A stretch of DNA of 64,000 nt from Flavicella marina (lineage in GTDB: Bacteria > Bacteroidota > Bacteroidia > Flavobacteriales > Flavobacteriaceae). The notes beneath the pieces were generated by a model, which made no database searches, was not told the origin of the DNA, and worked only from the letters and a program-made list of their open reading frames with translations. Shown in pieces: positions 40,518 through 50,148 of the stretch (positions are counted from its first letter, which is position 1; the number at the start of each line of letters is the position of its first letter). The stretch lies in contig NZ_VYVA01000002.1 of NCBI RefSeq assembly GCF_009193215.1, positions 372,001 to 436,000 on the forward strand, in the 5' to 3' direction. The position numbers were made by a program, and so were the translations under genes.

Positions 40518-41906
40518 TTATTTACTTAAAGTGTTTTTGTACACTATACCATTTTTCATAATTAATTTGATAGATGCTACATCTTGCTCTCTTGGTGCAG
40601 CATCGAACCATTTGTCATTTGCTCCAATCACTTTAATATCTTCTAGTGGATTTCCGTTTACAAGTAAAATATCTGCATAAGCTCCTTCTTTAATCACTCC
40701 CAAATCCCCATCAGGATATGGGTTTTCCGGACCTGTTAATTTTGCCAATTCTCCGCCATTGATAGTCATAGCCTGCAAAGCCCAAAAATTACCGAACTCT
40801 CTTGCCATATGGAATTTCGTAAAATCCATACATTGTCTATAAGGTACACCTGTGAGAAGTACGTAATCTGAATTCAATACAATTTTAGGTTTGTACTTTT
40901 TTACCAACTTAGAGAACTCTGCACTTTCTTCTCGTAAATGCATAAACTTTTTGGTTGGTGGGAAATTAGGGTCTTGATGTGCCGGGTGCTCCATTGCTTC
41001 AGGCGCTAAAGCTGTTAAGTTTGGTGATAAAATTGCGTTTTTCTTAACCAATTTTTTCATGTTTTTCTCTGAAATCGTCAAACCATGATCGATAACTTTT
41101 GCTCCTAAATCTAGAGCTCTACCTAAATCTTTATCTTGATGTACATGAACAGCGACATACGAACCCCAGTCTTCTGCTGTTTCTACCGCAGCACTTATCT
41201 CGTCATCACTAAATTGAGATGCATAAATAGGATCTTTTAAGGATGTTACCCCACCACTTACCATTACTTTGGTATAATGTGCTCCTAAAGCATAATTTCT
41301 TCTAACTGCCTCCATTACTTCAGCTCTACCATCTACAACTCTAGTCATTTCTAAACGCTCCATATTACTTTCTCCTTTGCGTTGGGTTAGCATTCCAAAA
41401 TCACCATGACCAGCAGTCTGTCCAATCAACCCTCCAGCAGCATAAATTCTTGGCCCAGGAAGCGTACCTTCATCAATCACATTTTTTAGTCCAACGTGTG
41501 CTCCTCCCATGTCTCTTATCGTCGTAAATCCCATCGCCAACATTTCCTGAGCAAATGCAGCTGCTCTCGCACCAATTTCTTCCCACGTAGTTCCTTCTAA
41601 TTCGTGTAGTGTACAAGTTTTATACATATTCATATGTACATGACTATCAATTAAACCAGGCATTAACGTCATTCCTTTACCATCTATAATCGTGGCATTT
41701 TCAGAAGCAATAATTGCCAAAGGTTCTTCCGATACTTGTGATATCATATTGTTTTCTATCAGAACATCTCTTTTTAACAATTCATTAGAAATTCCATCGA
41801 ACACCATTACATTGGTAAATAACACAAGTTTTTTAGGTGACTTTTGCGCAAAAACACTTTCTATTATTAGAAATACAGAAATCATTAGTAATAGTAATTT
41901 TTTCAT
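40518..41906 (-). CDS. Exported metal-dependent amidohydrolase, paralogue 1
   Basis: The 462-residue protein has a Sec signal (LLLLMISVFLIIESVFAQ). An amidohydrolase-superfamily barrel follows: LMPGLIDSHVHMN (metal HxH), TTIRDMGGAHVGLKN, VAVHVHQDKDLG and VIDHGLTIS (metal His residues), and LNSDYVLLTG (metal Asp). The family includes imidazolonepropionase-like and Xaa-Pro dipeptidase enzymes. It is closely related to the neighbour at 41938-43296; they share long identical blocks such as EGTTWEEIGARAAAFAQEML. The substrate is unknown. Confidence 0.85.
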   Translation of the reverse strand: MKKLLLLMISVFLIIESVFAQKSPKKLVLFTNVMVFDGISNELLKRDVLIENNMISQVSEEPLAIIASENATIIDGKGMTLMPGLIDSHVHMNMYKTCTLHELEGTTWEEIGARAAAFAQEMLAMGFTTIRDMGGAHVGLKNVIDEGTLPGPRIYAAGGLIGQTAGHGDFGMLTQRKGESNMERLEMTRVVDGRAEVMEAVRRNYALGAHYTKVMVSGGVTSLKDPIYASQFSDDEISAAVETAEDWGSYVAVHVHQDKDLGRALDLGAKVIDHGLTISEKNMKKLVKKNAILSPNLTALAPEAMEHPAHQDPNFPPTKKFMHLREESAEFSKLVKKYKPKIVLNSDYVLLTGVPYRQCMDFTKFHMAREFGNFWALQAMTINGGELAKLTGPENPYPDGDLGVIKEGAYADILLVNGNPLEDIKVIGANDKWFDAAPREQDVASIKLIMKNGIVYKNTLSK

Positions 41907-41937
41907 AATTTTTGATTTTGATAATTTAATGGTTTGG

Positions 41938-43296
41938 TTAGTCTAATGTATTCTTGTAAACTTTACCATCTTTCATAATGAATTTGATTGATGCTACATC
42001 TTGTTCTCTTGGTTCAGCGTCAAACCATTTGTCATTTGCTCCAATTACCATAATATCTTCTAAAGGATTTCCGTTAACCAATAAAATATCTGCATAAGCA
42101 CCTTCTATAATCACTCCTAAATCCCCATCAGGATATGGGTTTTCTGGACCTGTTAGTTTCGCTAATTCTCCGCCATTTACAGTCATGGTTTGCAATGCCC
42201 AAAAATTTCCGAACTCACGCGCCATATGGAATTTCGTAAAATCCATACATTGACGATAAGGGACACCTGTAAGTAAAACATAATCTGAATTAAAGACCAT
42301 TTTAGGTTTGTACTTTTTGATATAAGCAGTTAGATTTTTACTTTGTTCTCTAAGCGTCATAAATTTTTTGGTAGAAGGAAACTCTGGATCTTGATGTGCT
42401 GGATGCAACAATGCTTCAGGAGCCATTCCGGTAAGATTTGGAGAGAAAAAGGCTCCTTTTTTCACCATTAATTTCATGTTTTTTTCAGAAATATTAAGTC
42501 CATGGTCTATTACTTTTACGCCTAATTCTAACGATCTTTTTAAGTCAGGGTTCTGAAACACATGAACAGCAACATACGAACCCCAGTCTTCTGCTGTTTC
42601 TACAGCTGCACTTATCTCATCATCGGTAAATTGAGACGCATGAATTGGATCCTTTAAAGAAGTAACTCCACCGCTCACCATAATTTTGGTGTAATGTGCA
42701 CCCAGAGCATAATTACGTCTAACCCCTTCTAGAACTTCTGCTCTACCGTTGACAATTCTCGTCATTTCTAAACGCTCTAAATTACTTTCCCCCTTACGCT
42801 GGGTCAACATCCCTAAATCTCCATGACCTGAAGTTTGAGATATCCATGCACCTGCTGAATAGATTCTTGGCCCTGGCAATAAGCCTTCATCAATCACATT
42901 CTTTAAACCAACATGTGCACCTCCCATATCTCGAATAGTAGTAAATCCCATGGCTAACATTTCTTGTGCAAAAGCGGCAGCACGAGCACCAATTTCTTCC
43001 CATGTAGTTCCTTCCAATTCGTGTAGAGAACATGTTTTGTAGGTGTTTAAATGCGTATGGCTATCAATAAGTCCAGGCATTAATGTCATCCCTTTTCCAT
43101 CGATTACTTTGGTGCCTTCTGGTGTGCTAAGGTCTGTTCCTATTTTTGAAATTAAATTTTTAACAACCAATACATCATTGCCTTCTGTTAATTGATTGTT
43201 TTGTCCGTCGAAAATTTTTACGTTCGTAAAAAGTGTTTGAGCACTTGCAGTAGTCATTAGAAGAGAAGCTACTAAAAAGGAATAAAAACATTTCAT
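41938..43296 (-). CDS. Exported metal-dependent amidohydrolase, paralogue 2
   Basis: The 452-residue protein has a Sec signal (FLVASLLMTTASAQ) and the same motifs as its downstream paralogue (DSHTHLN, VAVHVFQNPD, VIDHGLNIS, FNSDYVLLTG). HVHQ of the partner is HVFQ here, so one His near the third metal-ligand region is replaced, which could alter metal or substrate use. The pair arose by tandem duplication and remains highly similar through the catalytic core. It follows the DUF2490-like gene by 29 bp. Confidence 0.85.
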   Translation of the reverse strand: MKCFYSFLVASLLMTTASAQTLFTNVKIFDGQNNQLTEGNDVLVVKNLISKIGTDLSTPEGTKVIDGKGMTLMPGLIDSHTHLNTYKTCSLHELEGTTWEEIGARAAAFAQEMLAMGFTTIRDMGGAHVGLKNVIDEGLLPGPRIYSAGAWISQTSGHGDLGMLTQRKGESNLERLEMTRIVNGRAEVLEGVRRNYALGAHYTKIMVSGGVTSLKDPIHASQFTDDEISAAVETAEDWGSYVAVHVFQNPDLKRSLELGVKVIDHGLNISEKNMKLMVKKGAFFSPNLTGMAPEALLHPAHQDPEFPSTKKFMTLREQSKNLTAYIKKYKPKMVFNSDYVLLTGVPYRQCMDFTKFHMAREFGNFWALQTMTVNGGELAKLTGPENPYPDGDLGVIIEGAYADILLVNGNPLEDIMVIGANDKWFDAEPREQDVASIKFIMKDGKVYKNTLD

Positions 43297-43325
43297 AGTT
43301 GTGGTTTTTGATTACAATTCTATAA

Positions 43326-44027
43326 TTAAAAGTTAAAGTATTTTGCTGGTAAATAGTCGTAGTCTTTTTTGATATTGATGATCAGACGTGCTACTATAAT
43401 CCCAAAATTTGAGCGTTGATTGGTTACAAAATTAAGTTGTGTTGCATACAAATACCCCAAGTTTACGGTGTGTTGCTTATTTACAATATAGGCTGCATTT
43501 ACCCCAGCCATCAATACCTCAAGACCATTTTTCTCTGGAGTAAACTTATAGTAGCTACCTAAAAGCAATGAACCAATCCAATGTTTGTTGATCAAATGAT
43601 TGTACGACGGAAAGTATCGAACAACCTGTGTCGTTGGTCCAGAACTCTTAAAATCTATTTGTCCTTTTATTTGATGCGTAAATTGTCCTCTACTCGTTCT
43701 ATGTTTCAAAACCACACCAAGTCCAGGGCGAAATTCGTAGCGATTTTGTTTAACGGTATATCTAAAGTCAGGTACAATTTCTACATGTTCTGACATCAAA
43801 TACGAACCTACATATTCCAACTGCCATTGCAGAAGGCTTTTAAAATCATTATTCAATCGAACTTGCCATTCGACCGAATTCATCCATTTTTTCTTTCCCC
43901 AAGTAACTTTGTTACCCACATACATTACATTGTCCCAATTCCCACTTTCTTCAGCAGAATCTTGAGCTGATATATCAAGAGGCATTAAAAGAAATAGCAG
44001 CAGAAATAAACAGTACCAATTTTTCAT
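43326..44027 (-). CDS. Outer-membrane beta-barrel protein, DUF2490-like
   Basis: The 233-residue protein has a Sec signal (CLFLLLFLLMPLDISAQ) and a series of amphipathic strands (WMNSVEWQVRLNNDFK, RYEFRPGLGVVLKHR, LEVLMAGVNAAYIVNK), consistent with a small outer-membrane barrel of the DUF2490 kind. It ends in YLPAKYFNF with a terminal Phe, as Omp85 substrates usually do. It is the first gene of the operon with the amidohydrolases, the GYD protein and the porin, 82 bp from the AraC regulator gene. Confidence 0.7.
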   Translation of the reverse strand: MKNWYCLFLLLFLLMPLDISAQDSAEESGNWDNVMYVGNKVTWGKKKWMNSVEWQVRLNNDFKSLLQWQLEYVGSYLMSEHVEIVPDFRYTVKQNRYEFRPGLGVVLKHRTSRGQFTHQIKGQIDFKSSGPTTQVVRYFPSYNHLINKHWIGSLLLGSYYKFTPEKNGLEVLMAGVNAAYIVNKQHTVNLGYLYATQLNFVTNQRSNFGIIVARLIINIKKDYDYLPAKYFNF

Positions 44028-44109
44028 TCAGTTTTTTAAAATTAAAAATAGAAAGAATCAAAATGTAAAAAAGGTAAAAGCTGTACTATTTAAGGTAAAT
44101 TTTATTTGT

Positions 44110-44976
44110 TTACTGCTTACTTCTATAAGAGTTTGGAGTTTGTCCCGTGTGCTTTTTAAAAAACTTACTAAAATTACCCACCTCTTGAAAACCAAGCTCA
44201 TAAGCAATGTCAGAGATGTTTTTTTCGGTGTTGTTTATCTTTGTCTTGGCCTTAGTTATGATAAAATTATCAATATAATGTTTCAAAGTACTAGCTGTAA
44301 ATATTTTACAAATACGATTAAGATTATGGAATGTAGTATTCAATTTTGAAGCAAAATAATTTCCATTTCTTGAGTTTTTTATCCCTTGATTCAAAACCTC
44401 TTGAAATTCTTGAAAAAGCACTAATTCTTGATTGTGATTTAAAGAGGGATGTTTATCAATATATTCTGCCTCTAGTTTCTTTATAAAACCAGACAACAAA
44501 AACGGCAACACTTTGTTTTCAGGCTCTTTCATTTCCTCTGAAATCAATTGCAAATGTTTAATATAATTTTGATGTTTCTGGGTTCCTAAAAGATAAATTA
44601 CTGGATTTGGGAGTACTAAATTTTTATTAGAAAAGATAACACTAGTAAAATCATACAACAAGCTTTTTTCAAAACCTTCTGTAAAAAACAATAAGAATCC
44701 ATTTTTTTCAGCATTTGGATACCAATGATGGCACTGATTTTTCTTGATAATAAATATGGTACCTGGCTCATAATCATAATCAACAAAATCTACATTGTGC
44801 TTGCCTTTGCCTTTGGTGTATACAATAATCAAATCAAAATAAAGCTGATGAGGTGCATACTTTATTGTATCTGAAATATTGACATTGTCATTAAATTCTC
44901 TTATCGAAATAATTTGAAATCCGTTTATAGGTTTTGCACCGGTAGATGGTCCTTTCGGAGTTTTTACAACATTCAT
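44110..44976 (-). CDS. AraC-family transcriptional regulator
   Basis: The 288-residue protein has an N-terminal cupin-like sensing region (about 30-115, including YDYEPGTIFIIKKNQCHHW) and a C-terminal AraC DNA-binding domain. The second helix-turn-helix reads ISDIAYELGFQEVGNFSKFFKKHTGQTPNSYR. It is likely to control the adjacent operon at 38832-44027, which lies on the same strand immediately downstream. The ligand is unknown; a sugar or small peptide derivative is possible given the cargo. Confidence 0.88.
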   Translation of the reverse strand: MNVVKTPKGPSTGAKPINGFQIISIREFNDNVNISDTIKYAPHQLYFDLIIVYTKGKGKHNVDFVDYDYEPGTIFIIKKNQCHHWYPNAEKNGFLLFFTEGFEKSLLYDFTSVIFSNKNLVLPNPVIYLLGTQKHQNYIKHLQLISEEMKEPENKVLPFLLSGFIKKLEAEYIDKHPSLNHNQELVLFQEFQEVLNQGIKNSRNGNYFASKLNTTFHNLNRICKIFTASTLKHYIDNFIITKAKTKINNTEKNISDIAYELGFQEVGNFSKFFKKHTGQTPNSYRSKQ

Positions 44977-45081
44977 AGAATTATATATATTTCTGAACTA
45001 AAGTTATGGAAACTTCCAGTTACTTGCATCAAATCTATAGAAAATAACTATGCCAAGATATGCAGTTTAAAAGTATATGTA

Positions 45082-45681
45082 TTAATAATACATTCTAAAA
45101 TCTAAAAGTTTACACATTTTGAAATGTCTTTGATGCAGTTCTTCAACCACTTCTAGCATATTTTCGTCTTCTTTGAACAAATTAAAAAAAGCCATATCTA
45201 AGTTTGAACTTGGTATATTACCTAACTGTTTTCCATAACCAGAAATTGCTTTGGCACCAGTTATATCCAAAAAATATTGTGCTTCTTCCTCTTCAAGTTC
45301 CAATATTTTTGCATTTGAAAAATGTAAGATTTTCCCACTCAACCTACCTTCAAAAATTTCTGCAATTTCCTGTAAACTGTAATAGTAATTGTTGATACAT
45401 ATAGAATTTGATACCCCTTTGATCACCAAATAAATAACCTCATAGTCAATAAAATTATGATCTTCTAGAACTAAAGTATTTAAGCAGGTTTCAAGACCTT
45501 CTATTGTGTCACATGTATTGTAGATACTGGCAACCCCATAATCCATGGTCAGTTGTTCCATTTTTTTTTGTGTCTCTGTCAACCGATTCGATGTTATATC
45601 ATGTACCGCTTCTAAACAGTAAATAAAATAATCTGTATCTAAAGCTGGATTTTCAGAAATCTTAGTGCGGTTTGGTAACAA
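45082..45681 (-). CDS. Conserved hypothetical protein (DUF6642-like)
   Basis: The 199-residue cytoplasmic protein contains a Rossmann-like pattern with YEVIYLVIKGVSNSI, ISLQEIAEIFEGRL-like helices, KILHFSNAKILELEEEEAQY and ITGAKAISGYGKQ. The order resembles the Bacteroidota family annotated DUF6642, as far as I recall. The strand plus HFSNAK segment recalls caspase-like folds, but the catalytic Cys is not present, so no protease is claimed. The gene stands alone between AraC and the RND transporter. The function is unknown. Confidence 0.5.
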   Translation of the reverse strand: MLPNRTKISENPALDTDYFIYCLEAVHDITSNRLTETQKKMEQLTMDYGVASIYNTCDTIEGLETCLNTLVLEDHNFIDYEVIYLVIKGVSNSICINNYYYSLQEIAEIFEGRLSGKILHFSNAKILELEEEEAQYFLDITGAKAISGYGKQLGNIPSSNLDMAFFNLFKEDENMLEVVEELHQRHFKMCKLLDFRMYY

Positions 45682-45856
45682 TGGTTTTGAAATTTATGAC
45701 TCGTGTTTTACAAAAATAGAATATCTCTCATATTTTTCTATTTTTTTTTAGAAAACATGAAAACGTTTATGTACCTGATTAAAATATTAATCTTCATCTT
45801 GCTAGCATGCTTGGTTTCTTTTTAAATTACAAATCATAAAAATTGCTAAACTTTAT

Positions 45857-48064
45857 TTACAAATATTTTTTGCAAAATTTAAGTATTATTATTGGGGCTA
45901 AAATGAGATCTACAGCTAAAGTTATCAATACGATCAGGCCTACTAAAACACCTAGGGTGTATATTTCTAAAGAAATAGATTGCATTAAAATAAAAAAGCC
46001 CCCCATTAGAATAATACTCGTTGCTAAAATGGCTTTCCCGCACTGAGTTACAGCTATGTGAATAGACTCTTCTATGGTGTTTCCTTTTTTTCGTTCCCAT
46101 TGAAGTTTACTTAATAAATGGATCGTATCATCTACAGCGATCACAAATCCTACGGTGAAAATTAGTGCAATTTCAGCACGCAATTCAACACCAAAATAGC
46201 CCATTATTCCGGCTGTTATTACCAAGGGAATCATATTTAGTACAATTGCCAAAAAACCTAAAGCCATATTTTTAAAGACTAAACTAAGTGTTATGGAAAC
46301 GATAATAATGGCAATCAACAAACCTATAAAAGTGTTTTTAATACTTTTCTCTTGAGAGATGCCTATCAACAAATCAATCCCTGATAACTGAGGTTTTATT
46401 GGGTATGTAGCAAGAATTCCTGAAACATTTTTTAATATTTCTTTTTCTAATTCAGCCACTTTTTCAGAACCTAAATCCTTCATTTGCGCACTAAATTTAA
46501 ATCGAGTTCTATTGACATTCGCCAAATAATCTTTGCTCATAAACAAAGCCAATTGCTTGTCATTCTTTTTCAAAGACTGTAGGTTTAATGTGGAACTTGT
46601 GTTTTGCAGAAGTCTGTAATAATCTATCGGAGATTTCAATTCGTTCAATTCCTTTTTTGAGGATAAGTATTTTTCAACTTTTAATACTTGTACAAACAAA
46701 GTACTGTCCAATAAACTTTTATTTTCTGTGTTACTTAGAATTAATTCAAAGGTTCTTGAGCCTCCAAATTTAGTTTCAAAGAACTGATAACTATTATGTA
46801 GGTCTGTATTTTCTGGAATGGAATAATGACTACGATTCGTACTGATAAACTGAATTCCAAAAAGACTTATAAAAATAAGCACCCCAAAAACCATCATAAC
46901 TTGACGTTCTTTTTTGTAGACTACATACAACCAGTTATTTAATTTTGTCGCTAGACTTGTAAAATTTCCCCTAATCTGAAATAAATGAATATCTCTAATT
47001 TTGCTAAAATATATCGGTAGAAATATCAAAGTTAGTATAAAGGTTAGTACAACTAAAAACGCAGATTCTATTCCGAAATGACGAATGGCTTTGATAGGAG
47101 AAAAATACAAAACCATAAAACCAACTGCCGTTGTGAAAGAAGTGATGAAAGTTGTAAATCCTATTTCAGACAAGGTATGTTGAATTGCTTTTTTTATAGG
47201 AAGCCCTTTTTGAGATTCTGAATCAAACTTGATACATAAATGTATAACATCTGACACTGCCACTATAAGAATTATGGTTGGTAAAAGATTAGACATGGTA
47301 GTTAAAGGACGATTTAAGGCTGCCATTCCACCTAAAAACAAAACAACTACCACAATCACTAATACTATAGGAAATACGATAGCTACGGGTCTTTTAAAGA
47401 TGAAAAGTAGGCTGATGCATAGAAATAAAATCACCCAAAATAAAAATTTTCCTATTTCTTGTACTAAGATATTTTTAAAGGTAACATCTACTACTTCTCT
47501 TCCCCAAAGAAAAGTTTTTAGATGCGATTGTTCACGAACCTTGTTGATGTCGGATAGTAACTTTTCTAATGCAAAGGGGTCTAAATCTGGAGCAATTTCA
47601 ATCCAAATAAATAATGCGTCCTCTGCAACAAAACTGCGCATCAAAGGATCACGACGAATTTTTTTAGAATTGCATTGATACTGTTCTTTATTGCTTTTTG
47701 AGACATATGGTGTGGGTATCACCCCAAAACTCGTTTTAAGAGGATAAGAAACAGTAAGTACACTACTCACCATTTCAATAGATGACAATTCTTTTATATT
47801 TTGAGAAATGTTGTGCAATTGTATGAATGAATCATTCTCCAAACTAGGACCTTCCGTTTGGATCCCTAACACTAATATATCTTCTTGATTGGCAAATTCA
47901 GTTTTAAGCTCTTGATAGAATTCAAAATCTTTATCATCTTCATGAAAAAATTGTGATATATCCGCATCAATTTTTATAGCTGGTATATTGAATAGAGAAA
48001 CTATCAACAAAACAACCAACACAATAAAACTAATGTTTTTTAAACTGAGTAATTTAGGAACCAT
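45857..48064 (-). CDS. MMPL/RND-family exporter
   Basis: The 735-residue protein has about twelve membrane segments in two MMPL-type halves. The first lies before a large periplasmic loop (about 40-200); the repeat includes LLPTIILIVAVSDVIHLCIKF and, in the second half, LIFTVGFVIAVDDTIHLLSKL. Asp residues in these helices fit the proton relay of RND exporters. It resembles the HAE/hopanoid or lipid-export MMPL branch (SSD-like). The substrate is unknown. No adaptor or outer-membrane factor is adjacent. Confidence 0.88.
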   Translation of the reverse strand: MVPKLLSLKNISFIVLVVLLIVSLFNIPAIKIDADISQFFHEDDKDFEFYQELKTEFANQEDILVLGIQTEGPSLENDSFIQLHNISQNIKELSSIEMVSSVLTVSYPLKTSFGVIPTPYVSKSNKEQYQCNSKKIRRDPLMRSFVAEDALFIWIEIAPDLDPFALEKLLSDINKVREQSHLKTFLWGREVVDVTFKNILVQEIGKFLFWVILFLCISLLFIFKRPVAIVFPIVLVIVVVVLFLGGMAALNRPLTTMSNLLPTIILIVAVSDVIHLCIKFDSESQKGLPIKKAIQHTLSEIGFTTFITSFTTAVGFMVLYFSPIKAIRHFGIESAFLVVLTFILTLIFLPIYFSKIRDIHLFQIRGNFTSLATKLNNWLYVVYKKERQVMMVFGVLIFISLFGIQFISTNRSHYSIPENTDLHNSYQFFETKFGGSRTFELILSNTENKSLLDSTLFVQVLKVEKYLSSKKELNELKSPIDYYRLLQNTSSTLNLQSLKKNDKQLALFMSKDYLANVNRTRFKFSAQMKDLGSEKVAELEKEILKNVSGILATYPIKPQLSGIDLLIGISQEKSIKNTFIGLLIAIIIVSITLSLVFKNMALGFLAIVLNMIPLVITAGIMGYFGVELRAEIALIFTVGFVIAVDDTIHLLSKLQWERKKGNTIEESIHIAVTQCGKAILATSIILMGGFFILMQSISLEIYTLGVLVGLIVLITLAVDLILAPIIILKFCKKYL

Positions 48065-48231
48065 TTACATTGGGTTGCAATTTATTCGAAAGATACGAAC
48101 TGAATCAAAGCTTAGAAAATAGTTTTTTGCAAAATTTAAACTCAATTTTTTCACAAAGAGCACTGCAACTTCTGGGAAACGAATTGATTTTACAAAAATT
48201 AATAGTAATACTATCATATAAAAAGGATTGT

Positions 48232-48239
48232 TATCTTTG
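48232..48239 (+). promoter_or_regulatory. Candidate -7 element of the antiporter promoter
   Basis: TATCTTTG matches TAnnTTTG and lies 32 bp before the ATG at 48272. The sequence TTGTTATCTTTGTTTC is a common flavobacterial promoter context. Confidence 0.5.
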
Positions 48240-48271
48240 TTTCAAACACCTAATCCTAATCAAACAACAAT

Positions 48272-50101
48272 ATGGTTGAATTATCAGGAATTATTATCCT
48301 TGGAATATTAGCACAATGGTCGGCCTGGAAATTTAAACTTCCGGCGATTTTACCTCTTATAATAATTGGTTTGTTTGTAGGGCCAATAGCAGCTGAATGG
48401 TTGAGTAGTGATGGTACAAAATGGATTCAACCTATATGGAATGGTGAAAAAGGATTATTTCCCGGAGAAAGTCTGTATTATTTTGTTTCCTTGGCGATCA
48501 GTATCATTTTATTTGAAGGTGGTTTGACCCTAAAATTAAATGAAGTAAGAAATGTTGGTCCAGTTATCACAAAACTGATTACAATAGGTTCTGCGGTAAC
48601 ATTTTGGGGAGCAGGTTTGGCTGTACATTTTATTTTTGGTTTGACATGGCAAGTTTCATTCTTGTTTTCTGCCTTGATAATCGTAACGGGTCCAACGGTA
48701 ATAACACCAATTTTAAGGAATATACCGCTTAAAAAAGATGTGTCTGCTGTTTTAAAATGGGAAGGAATTTTAATTGACCCTATTGGTGCATTGGTTGCCG
48801 TATTGGTGTTTGAGTTTATCAATGTGGGTACTGGAACGACTTATACTAAAACAGCGTTTTTAGAGTTTGGTAAAATTGTACTTTTCGGCTCTACCTTTGG
48901 CTTTACGTTTGCACATGCACTGAGTTTTGCAATTCGTAGAAAATTGATTCCTCACTATCTATTAAACGTATTTGTACTCGCTTCAGTACTTGGTATTTTT
49001 GTATTATCAGATGCTTTTTCACATGAATCTGGTTTACTTTCAGTAGTGGTAATGGGAATGGTTTTAGGAAATTCTAACTTACCGTACTTAGATGATATTT
49101 TAGATTTTAAAGAGTCGATCAGTGTACTTTTAATATCTATCTTATTTATTTTATTGGCTGCAAATGTAAACTGGAGCGACTTAATGTTAATTTACAACTG
49201 GCAAACCCTTACTTTGCTTGCGATCATCGTTTTTATTGTTCGTCCTTTAGGGGTGTTTTTATCTTCGACTCAATCGACTTTAAAATTCAACGAAAAACTT
49301 TTTATTAGTTGGGTTGGACCACGTGGAATTGTAGCGGCTGGTATCGCTTCATTGTTCGGATTGAAATTGGTAAAAAACGGTGTTGAAGGAGCTGAATACA
49401 TCACTCCTCTTGTGTTTGTTGTAGTACTCGGGACCGTATTATTCAACGCAACAACAGCGCGTGCATTTGCTCGTTTAACAGGAGTTTTCGTACAAGACTC
49501 TGAGGGGATTTTAATTATCGGAGCTTCAAAATTCTCAAGATTAATTGCTGATTATTTAAATCAGAATGGCAAACAAATAGTCTTAATAGATTCGAATCAA
49601 GGTAATATCGACAAAGCTAGAAATCTAGGTTTAGATGCAAATTTAGCGGATATTTATTCTGATGATTTGGTTGATGATATTGAGTTAAGCAATATTGGAT
49701 TTTTAATTGCTTTGACAGGAAATGCGGAAATAAATAAGTATTCCATCCAACGTTTTAAAAAACAATTTGGAGAAAACGGTGTTTTTAGAATAAGAACACA
49801 TGATGAAGTTGTTGAAAACAGTCGCACCTCTAATCTATTACATCATAAAAACGATTTTGTATCAGTTTCAGAAGTTGCACGAAAGTATCCGAAAATCAAC
49901 GAAATTGCGTTTAATACAAAGGAAGAATACATCAAACTTATTCGTTTGACAGAAACAGATGAAGATATGATTCCTTTATTTGTCAAGTACCCAGACAATC
50001 ATTTAGACATTATTACTTATGTTAATAGAACGCGCCTTGAAAACATAAAGAAAGGAACAAGCATTGTTTACCTAGGGAAAGAAATAGAACCTATTTCATA
50101 A
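48272..50101 (+). CDS. Cation:proton antiporter with TrkA-N domain (NhaP/CPA1 type)
   Basis: The 609-residue protein has about twelve membrane helices (1-390) of the Na+/H+ exchanger fold. SIILFEGGLTLKLNEV, TGPTVITPILRNIP and EGILIDPIGALVAVLVFEF carry the family acidic residues. A TrkA-N Rossmann domain follows at about 405-520 (GILIIGASKFSRLIADYLNQ). TrkA-N domains bind NAD or ATP and gate transport. It is an inner-membrane antiporter, Na+ or K+ for H+, probably important in seawater. Confidence 0.92.
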   Translation: MVELSGIIILGILAQWSAWKFKLPAILPLIIIGLFVGPIAAEWLSSDGTKWIQPIWNGEKGLFPGESLYYFVSLAISIILFEGGLTLKLNEVRNVGPVITKLITIGSAVTFWGAGLAVHFIFGLTWQVSFLFSALIIVTGPTVITPILRNIPLKKDVSAVLKWEGILIDPIGALVAVLVFEFINVGTGTTYTKTAFLEFGKIVLFGSTFGFTFAHALSFAIRRKLIPHYLLNVFVLASVLGIFVLSDAFSHESGLLSVVVMGMVLGNSNLPYLDDILDFKESISVLLISILFILLAANVNWSDLMLIYNWQTLTLLAIIVFIVRPLGVFLSSTQSTLKFNEKLFISWVGPRGIVAAGIASLFGLKLVKNGVEGAEYITPLVFVVVLGTVLFNATTARAFARLTGVFVQDSEGILIIGASKFSRLIADYLNQNGKQIVLIDSNQGNIDKARNLGLDANLADIYSDDLVDDIELSNIGFLIALTGNAEINKYSIQRFKKQFGENGVFRIRTHDEVVENSRTSNLLHHKNDFVSVSEVARKYPKINEIAFNTKEEYIKLIRLTETDEDMIPLFVKYPDNHLDIITYVNRTRLENIKKGTSIVYLGKEIEPIS

Positions 50102-50133
50102 AAAAAAGCCACCTAACAAGGTGGCTTTTTTTA
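50102..50133 (+). terminator. Bidirectional terminator
   Basis: AAAAAAAGCCACC and GGTGGCTTTTTTT form a symmetrical hairpin between the converging antiporter and sulfatase genes. Confidence 0.88.
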
Positions 50134-50148
50134 TTAGTTCAATGAAAC

